Below, one piece after another: positions 59,981 to 64,000 of a stretch of DNA of 64,000 nucleotides (its first letter is position 1; the number at the start of each line of letters is the position of its first letter). Below the pieces are notes generated by a model. The model was not told the origin of the DNA and ran no database searches. It saw nothing but the letters and a program-made list of their open reading frames with translations. Location: NCBI GenBank assembly GCA_027214345.1, contig JAPWHR010000006.1:62001-126000 (forward strand). The letters run 5' to 3'. Made by a program: the position numbers and the translations under genes. The DNA is from Comamonadaceae bacterium G21597-S1. GTDB taxonomy: Bacteria > Pseudomonadota > Gammaproteobacteria > Burkholderiales > Burkholderiaceae_C.

Positions 59981-61399
59981 TCAGGATTGGCCGGGGGTGG
60001 CGGCAGGTCGTGTCCATCCCCCTCCGGCAGCGCGGTACAGGTCGATCCAGGCCTGTATGCGTTCGAGTCGCAGGGCCACCAGCGCGTCGGCTGCGGCCAG
60101 GCGGGTGCGGCGGGCGTCCTCGAGTTCGGCCAGGCTGGCCAGGCCGCCCTTGTAACGGGCCTCGGTGGCGTCCTGCCAGGCACGGTAGCCGGCCTCGGCG
60201 GTGGTCGCGTCGGCCACGCGCGCCTGGGTGCTTTGCAGCGTGACCAGGGCTTGTTCGACCTCGCGCACCGCCTGGCGCACCTGCGCCCGGTAGAGCGCGA
60301 CCGACTCCTCGTAACGCGCCTGGGCCGCGCTCACGCCGGCCTCGCGCCGGCCGCCGTCGAACAGCGGCACGCTCAGCGCCAACGGGCCGATCGACCAGGT
60401 CGCCATCTCGCCGGAACTGCCGGCGGCGTTGTAGTGCAGCGCGCCGATGGAGCCGGACAGGGCGATGCGGGGGTAACGCTGCGCCTGCGCGCCGCCGAGT
60501 TCGGCGCGGGCCGCGGCGATGTCGGCTTGCGCGGCGAAGAGATCGGGCCGTTGGGCCAGCGTGTCGGCCGGCAGCGACGCCACGACCAGTCGCGCGTCGG
60601 GCGCCAGCGCCGGGTTGGCCTGTTCCAGGCGTTGCGCCAGCGTGGCTTCGCTCAAGCCGGTCAGCGCCACCAGCGCCTTGATGCCCAGGGTGCACAAGGC
60701 ACCCTGGCGCAAGGCGCGGCCATTCGCGTCGCTGGCGGCGGCACGCGCCAGTGCAGCCGTGCCGCTGGGCGTGAATCCGGCCTTGAACGTCAGCTCGCTG
60801 AGCCGGGCCGTCTCCTGGCGCGACACGGCGTCGGCATGGGCGATGCGGCGCTGCTGCTCGCAGGCGCGCTGATTGAAATACCGGCTGGCGACCTCGGCCG
60901 CGACCAGCACCCGCGCGTCATGCCAGGCGGCCTGGGCGCTGTCCAGCCGCGCCTGCGCCGCTTCGCTGGCCAGGCGGTTGGCGCCGAACACGTCGATCTC
61001 CCAGGATGCGGCCAGCCCGGCCTGCAGCGTGGTCGTGGGCGGGCTGCCGACGATGGTGTCGGAGCGCGCGGCACTGGCCGAGCCGTCGAGCGAAGGGCCC
61101 TGGGCTGCACGGGCCTGGCGCAGTGCCGCGCGGCTCTGGACGACACGCGCATGCGCACTTGCCAGCGACGGGCTGGCCTGTTGCGCGGCGTCCAACAGGT
61201 CGACCAGCAGCGGGTCGCCGAGATCCTGCCACCAGCGGGTCAGGTCGCTGAGCGTGCCGTTGTGGGGCAGCGGCGCCTGCCATTGCGGCGGCGCCGTGGA
61301 TGCCAGCGGGGGCGGCGCGTCGGCGTCGACACGCGGGAGCGCGCAGCCGACCAGAGTCAGGGACGCACAACCGATGATCAGAAGTTCAGAGAGTCGCAT
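59981..61399 (-). CDS. Outer-membrane efflux lipoprotein, NodT family
   Basis: The protein has 472 aa. A lipoprotein signal with lipobox LVGC (about 17-20) precedes the TolC-type fold: WWQDLGDPLLVDLLDAA, ASAARSDTIVG, WEIDVFGANRLASEAAQARLDSA and a second repeat with QRYPRIALSGSIGAL, LFDGGRREAGVSAAQARYEE and YRAWQDATEARYKGGLASLAELEDA. It forms the outer-membrane exit duct of the pump. It is the first gene of the efflux operon and divergent from DUF1800. ATG 61399 starts MRLSELLIIGCASL. Confidence 0.9.
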   Translation of the reverse strand: MRLSELLIIGCASLTLVGCALPRVDADAPPPLASTAPPQWQAPLPHNGTLSDLTRWWQDLGDPLLVDLLDAAQQASPSLASAHARVVQSRAALRQARAAQGPSLDGSASAARSDTIVGSPPTTTLQAGLAASWEIDVFGANRLASEAAQARLDSAQAAWHDARVLVAAEVASRYFNQRACEQQRRIAHADAVSRQETARLSELTFKAGFTPSGTAALARAAASDANGRALRQGALCTLGIKALVALTGLSEATLAQRLEQANPALAPDARLVVASLPADTLAQRPDLFAAQADIAAARAELGGAQAQRYPRIALSGSIGALHYNAAGSSGEMATWSIGPLALSVPLFDGGRREAGVSAAQARYEESVALYRAQVRQAVREVEQALVTLQSTQARVADATTAEAGYRAWQDATEARYKGGLASLAELEDARRTRLAAADALVALRLERIQAWIDLYRAAGGGWTRPAATPGQS

Positions 61400-61585
61400 G
61401 TTGGATGGAGTGCCTGCATGGGACCGGATTGCGCGCGCATGCAGCAGGCAGGCAGGCCAGACCCCTCGGGTACGACGATCCTGGCCAGCGGACGTCGACC
61501 TTCCCTTTACCCAGAAGACATTTTTCTTCGGCCCGGCCACCCTACACTTTACCAACATCACATGCCGTGCCGGGGGTGCCTGCCG

Positions 61586-63250
61586 ATGTCCTTGTATTCC
61601 ATGACGGCTGCCGTCGCGCTCAACCGCTTCGGCCTGGGCGCCCGGCCGGGCGAGATGGCCGCGGTGCGTCCGGACCCGCGCGGCTGGTTGCACGCGCAGC
61701 TGCGTCCCGAGACGGCGTTGCCGGCGCCGATGGCGGCGCTGCCGTCGACGCTCGACGACCTCGGTGTGTTTCGCAAATGGACGGCAGAGCTGGCCCGGTT
61801 GGCACGCGCGCGGGGCATGGATCCGGCCACGATGCGGTCCGCGCCGACCGAACGGCGCCGGGCGATGGACGCTGGCGCCATGGCCGGGCCCGCAGACAAG
61901 GATGCGACCGTGTCGATGCGTGCCTCAGGGCCGGACATGTCCCGCGCCGGTGCCGACGGCCTGTCGGTCGAGGGCAGTTTCAAGCAGGTGTTCGGTCCGC
62001 GCCACGCGCGGGCGCTCAAGGCCCGATTCGACGTGGCGGTGGCCACCGAACGGCCGTTCTTCGAACGCCTGGTGCATTTCTGGAGCAACCATTTCGTGGT
62101 CTCGGGTGCCAAGCCCGGCGCGATCGCGATGCCGCCGTCGTTCGAGCGCGACGCCATCCGTCCGCACGTGACCGGGCGTTTCGTCGACATGTTGATGGCG
62201 TCGACGAAACATCCGGCAATGTTGTTCTATCTCGACAATCTGTTGTCGATCGGGCCGAATTCGGCGCTGGCGCAGGAGAAAACGCCGGGCCGCTCCCAAG
62301 GTTTCTCGCACCCCCTCGGGGGGCCTGGCGAAGCCAGGGTTGGGGGCGCTCTCAATCCGTCGCTGCGCCGCCGGCCGGCGCAGCAGGACTTCGCGATCCC
62401 GCGCAGCATCGGCCTGAACGAAAACCTGGCGCGCGAGATCCTCGAGTTGCAGACGCTGGGTGCGCGCGGGGGTTACGAGCAGGCCGACGTGAGCAGCCTG
62501 GCGCGCATCATCACCGGCTGGACGATTGCGCGCCCGCCCCGGGTGTCGTATGCACGGCTGACGCTGCAGGGCCGGCTCAACGGGCCCGGCCTGTTCGATT
62601 TCGATCCCGATGCCCACGAGCCCGGGGCGCATCGGCTGCTCGGCGTGGCGTATGCGCAGCCGGGCGTGGCGCAGGGCGAGGCGGCGCTGCGCGCGCTGGC
62701 GGCGCATCCGTCGACGGCGCGTTTCATCGCCACCAAGCTGGCGCGCCATTTCGTCGCCGACGATCCGCCGCCGGAGGTGGTGGAGCGCCTGGCCTCGGTA
62801 TTCCTGGATACCGACGGCGACCTGGCCCGGGTCTGCGCCGCCCTGGTCGACCTGCCACAAGGCCAGCTGCAGCCGCTGCGCAAGTTCAAGACGCCGCAGG
62901 AATTCCTGGTGTCCGCCGCGCGCGGCCTGCCGGGGCTGGAGATCGATGCGACGCGGCTGCAGCGCACGCTGGCCAATCTCGGCCAGGTGGTCTACAACCC
63001 GCCCGGCCCCAATGGTTGGCCCGACGTCGAGGCCGAGTGGCTGGGCGCCGACGCGGTGTGGAAACGATTCTTGTGGGCCGGCGAAGCGGCGTCCGCGGCC
63101 GCGTCGGGCACCTTGGCGCCGGCGGCGCTGGCGCGCGAACTGCTGGGCGACACCGTGTCGGCTGCGACGCTGCAGGCGATCGAACGCGCCGAGAGCCCGA
63201 CCCAGGGCCTGACGCTGCTGCTGGCCAGCGCCGAATTCCAGCGGAGGTAG
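61586..63250 (+). CDS. DUF1800 domain protein with an in-frame 75-bp repeat insertion
   Basis: The protein has 554 aa. DUF1800 landmarks are ALNRFGLGARPGE (about 11-23), LVHFWSNHFVVSG, HPAMLFYLDNLLSIGPNS and GLNENLAREILELQTLGA, with ITGWTI and FDPDAHEPG blocks following. DUF1800 proteins are exported or membrane-associated partners of DUF1501 proteins of unknown function. Between LLSIGPNSALAQ and the next block, 25 codons come from the dispersed repeat (copy B), which keeps the frame open. The real start is ATG 61586 (ATG 61562 possible); a long artificial open frame runs upstream. A TACACT at 61543-61548 may be a -10. Confidence 0.82.
   Translation: MSLYSMTAAVALNRFGLGARPGEMAAVRPDPRGWLHAQLRPETALPAPMAALPSTLDDLGVFRKWTAELARLARARGMDPATMRSAPTERRRAMDAGAMAGPADKDATVSMRASGPDMSRAGADGLSVEGSFKQVFGPRHARALKARFDVAVATERPFFERLVHFWSNHFVVSGAKPGAIAMPPSFERDAIRPHVTGRFVDMLMASTKHPAMLFYLDNLLSIGPNSALAQEKTPGRSQGFSHPLGGPGEARVGGALNPSLRRRPAQQDFAIPRSIGLNENLAREILELQTLGARGGYEQADVSSLARIITGWTIARPPRVSYARLTLQGRLNGPGLFDFDPDAHEPGAHRLLGVAYAQPGVAQGEAALRALAAHPSTARFIATKLARHFVADDPPPEVVERLASVFLDTDGDLARVCAALVDLPQGQLQPLRKFKTPQEFLVSAARGLPGLEIDATRLQRTLANLGQVVYNPPGPNGWPDVEAEWLGADAVWKRFLWAGEAASAAASGTLAPAALARELLGDTVSAATLQAIERAESPTQGLTLLLASAEFQRR
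62279..62353. repeat. 75-bp dispersed palindromic repeat, copy B
   Basis: Same element as 7888-7962 (5 mismatches in 75). It lies inside the DUF1800 gene in a different reading frame from copy A, translated as SHPLGGPGEARVGGAL. Its length is a multiple of three, so the host frame is preserved. Hairpins CCCCC-T-CGGGGG and CCTGGC-GAA-GCCAGG are intact. Confidence 0.85.
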
Positions 63251-64000
63251 ATGGACATGATCGATACATACTCCCCTGCGACCGGCGCCACGTCCGTATC
63301 GCCCGCGATGCGGAGCGGCGCCGTGTCACGCCGGCATTTCGTGGGTGCGGTCGCCGGTCTGGCGGCAGCGGGCATGGCGCCACTGCCGGTGCTGGCCGCA
63401 GCGCCCACCGAGCGCCGGCTGGTCGTGGTCGTGTTGCGCGGCGGCATGGACGGCCTGTCGGCGGTGCCGGCATGGGGCGATCCGCACTGGATGTCGGCGC
63501 GGGGCCCGCTGGCGTTGCCGCCCCCCGGGCGCTGCCGGTGGTGCCTTGCCGCTGGACGGTTTCTTCGGCCTGCATCCCAACCTGCTGCAACTGGCTGCGT
63601 TGTATGGCCAGGGCCAGTTGGCGGTGGTCCATGCCACGGCGACGTCCTACCGCGACCGCTCCCACTTCGACGGCCAGAACGTGCTCGAGAGTGGTGCCGA
63701 GCAACCGTTTGCGTCCGACAGTGGCTGGCTCAACCGAGCGCTCGCACTGCTGCCGGCGGCGGGCAAGGGGCTGGGCGTGGCGCTGAACAGCCACATGCCG
63801 CTGCTGATGCGCGGCGCGGTTCCGGTCACGTCGTGGTCACCGTCGCTGTTGCCGCCGCCGCAACGCGACACCGTCAGCCGGCTGGCCGCCTTGTACCGTG
63901 ACACCGACCCGGCGATGGCGATGGCCTTCGACAACGCCTTGCGTGGCAACGCGCTGGCACGTAGCGGCCCGCGCACACCGGCCGGCGGCCCGTTTCCGAA
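63251..64000 (+). CDS. DUF1501 domain protein, frameshifted and cut by the window end
   Basis: The start codon follows the DUF1800 stop without a gap and GGAGG lies just upstream, so the pair is coupled. The N-terminus has a Tat signal (SRRHFVGAVAGLAAAGMAPLPVLAA) then RLVVVVLRGGMDGLSAVPAWGDPHW, the DUF1501 pattern. After about residue 91 the frame goes wrong near the C6G3 run at 63522-63530. The conserved sequence resumes one frame over from about 63546 (LDGFFGLHPNLLQLAALYG, RDRSHFDGQNVLESG) and stays open to the right edge. One missing base there would explain this. Function of the family is unknown. Confidence 0.75.

Noticed and set aside
58499-61585. A very long plus-strand open frame running into the DUF1800 gene
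   Set aside because: It is antisense to the RND, adaptor and outer-membrane genes, and its translation is low-complexity His/Arg/Gln/Gly-rich. It is a by-product of GC-rich codon bias; the real gene starts at 61586.
1-64000. tRNA, rRNA, CRISPR arrays, prophage or integrase genes
   Set aside because: None seen. There are no cloverleaf-like runs, regularly spaced repeats, or transposase/integrase motifs in the translated frames.

Overview
This 64 kb window comes from a high-GC chromosome that fits the Burkholderiales. The evidence is four or more Bug-type (tripartite tricarboxylate transporter) periplasmic receptors, several small catabolic operons next to IclR/GntR regulators, PEP-CTERM proteins, and paired DUF1800/DUF1501 genes. 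A 75-bp C5TCG6-centred repeat resembles dispersed repeats I recall from Comamonadaceae and relatives. No rRNA, tRNA, CRISPR array, prophage or intact insertion sequence was found. Nearly all genes start with ATG and end with TGA; exceptions are noted in their entries.

Layout. 1-8 kb: the 3' part of a large surface protein with cadherin/Ig-like repeats plus cohesin-like and dockerin-like modules. It is followed by a small PEP-CTERM protein with a cohesin-like body behind a sigma-54-like promoter, then an MFS carrier, a DEAD-box helicase that apparently starts at AUC, two small conserved proteins and a second PEP-CTERM-like protein whose C-terminus has been overwritten by the dispersed repeat. 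8-13 kb: a DUF2721 membrane protein, a GlxA-type regulator overlapping an isochorismatase-like hydrolase, an MFS exporter and an anchored alpha/beta hydrolase. 13-20 kb: a minus-strand operon (CaiB/BaiF CoA-transferase, enoyl-CoA hydratase, AtuA-like protein, Bug receptor, GntR regulator) with a divergent quinone-oxidoreductase-like gene. 20-29.6 kb: an MmgE/PrpD gene divergent from a GntR/FCD regulator, which is followed by a six-gene block encoding a dipeptide-type ABC importer with an embedded CocE/NonD hydrolase.

29.6-36 kb: the SelO (YdiU) AMPylase gene lies between a decayed IclR fragment and an intact IclR gene. Next come a Bug receptor and two convergent enolase-superfamily genes, one like L-rhamnonate dehydratase. 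36-42 kb: a K+/H+ antiporter, an O6-alkylguanine methyltransferase, and a PhoX phosphatase divergent from a NAPE-PLD-like metallo-hydrolase, with a good Pho box between them. 42-48.5 kb: an IclR regulator divergent from a catabolic cluster of rubredoxin, Rieske oxygenase, Bug receptor, HpaI-type aldolase, E1 alpha/beta TPP dehydrogenase subunits and an NTF2-like protein. I recognise no described pathway with this exact gene set, and it is the best candidate here for an undescribed system.

48.5-64 kb: PEP synthase behind an FNR-like box, an unrecognised cysteine-containing protein next to a small P-loop kinase, LysE and EamA carriers, and an OMF-MFP-RND efflux operon. A rhombosortase-like gene, probably CUG-initiated, overlaps the end of that operon. 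A divergent DUF1800-DUF1501 pair closes the window; the first carries the 75-bp repeat in frame and the second is frameshifted and cut by the window end.

All family names come from reading the translations by eye. No database search was run, and residue positions are approximate where marked 'about'.
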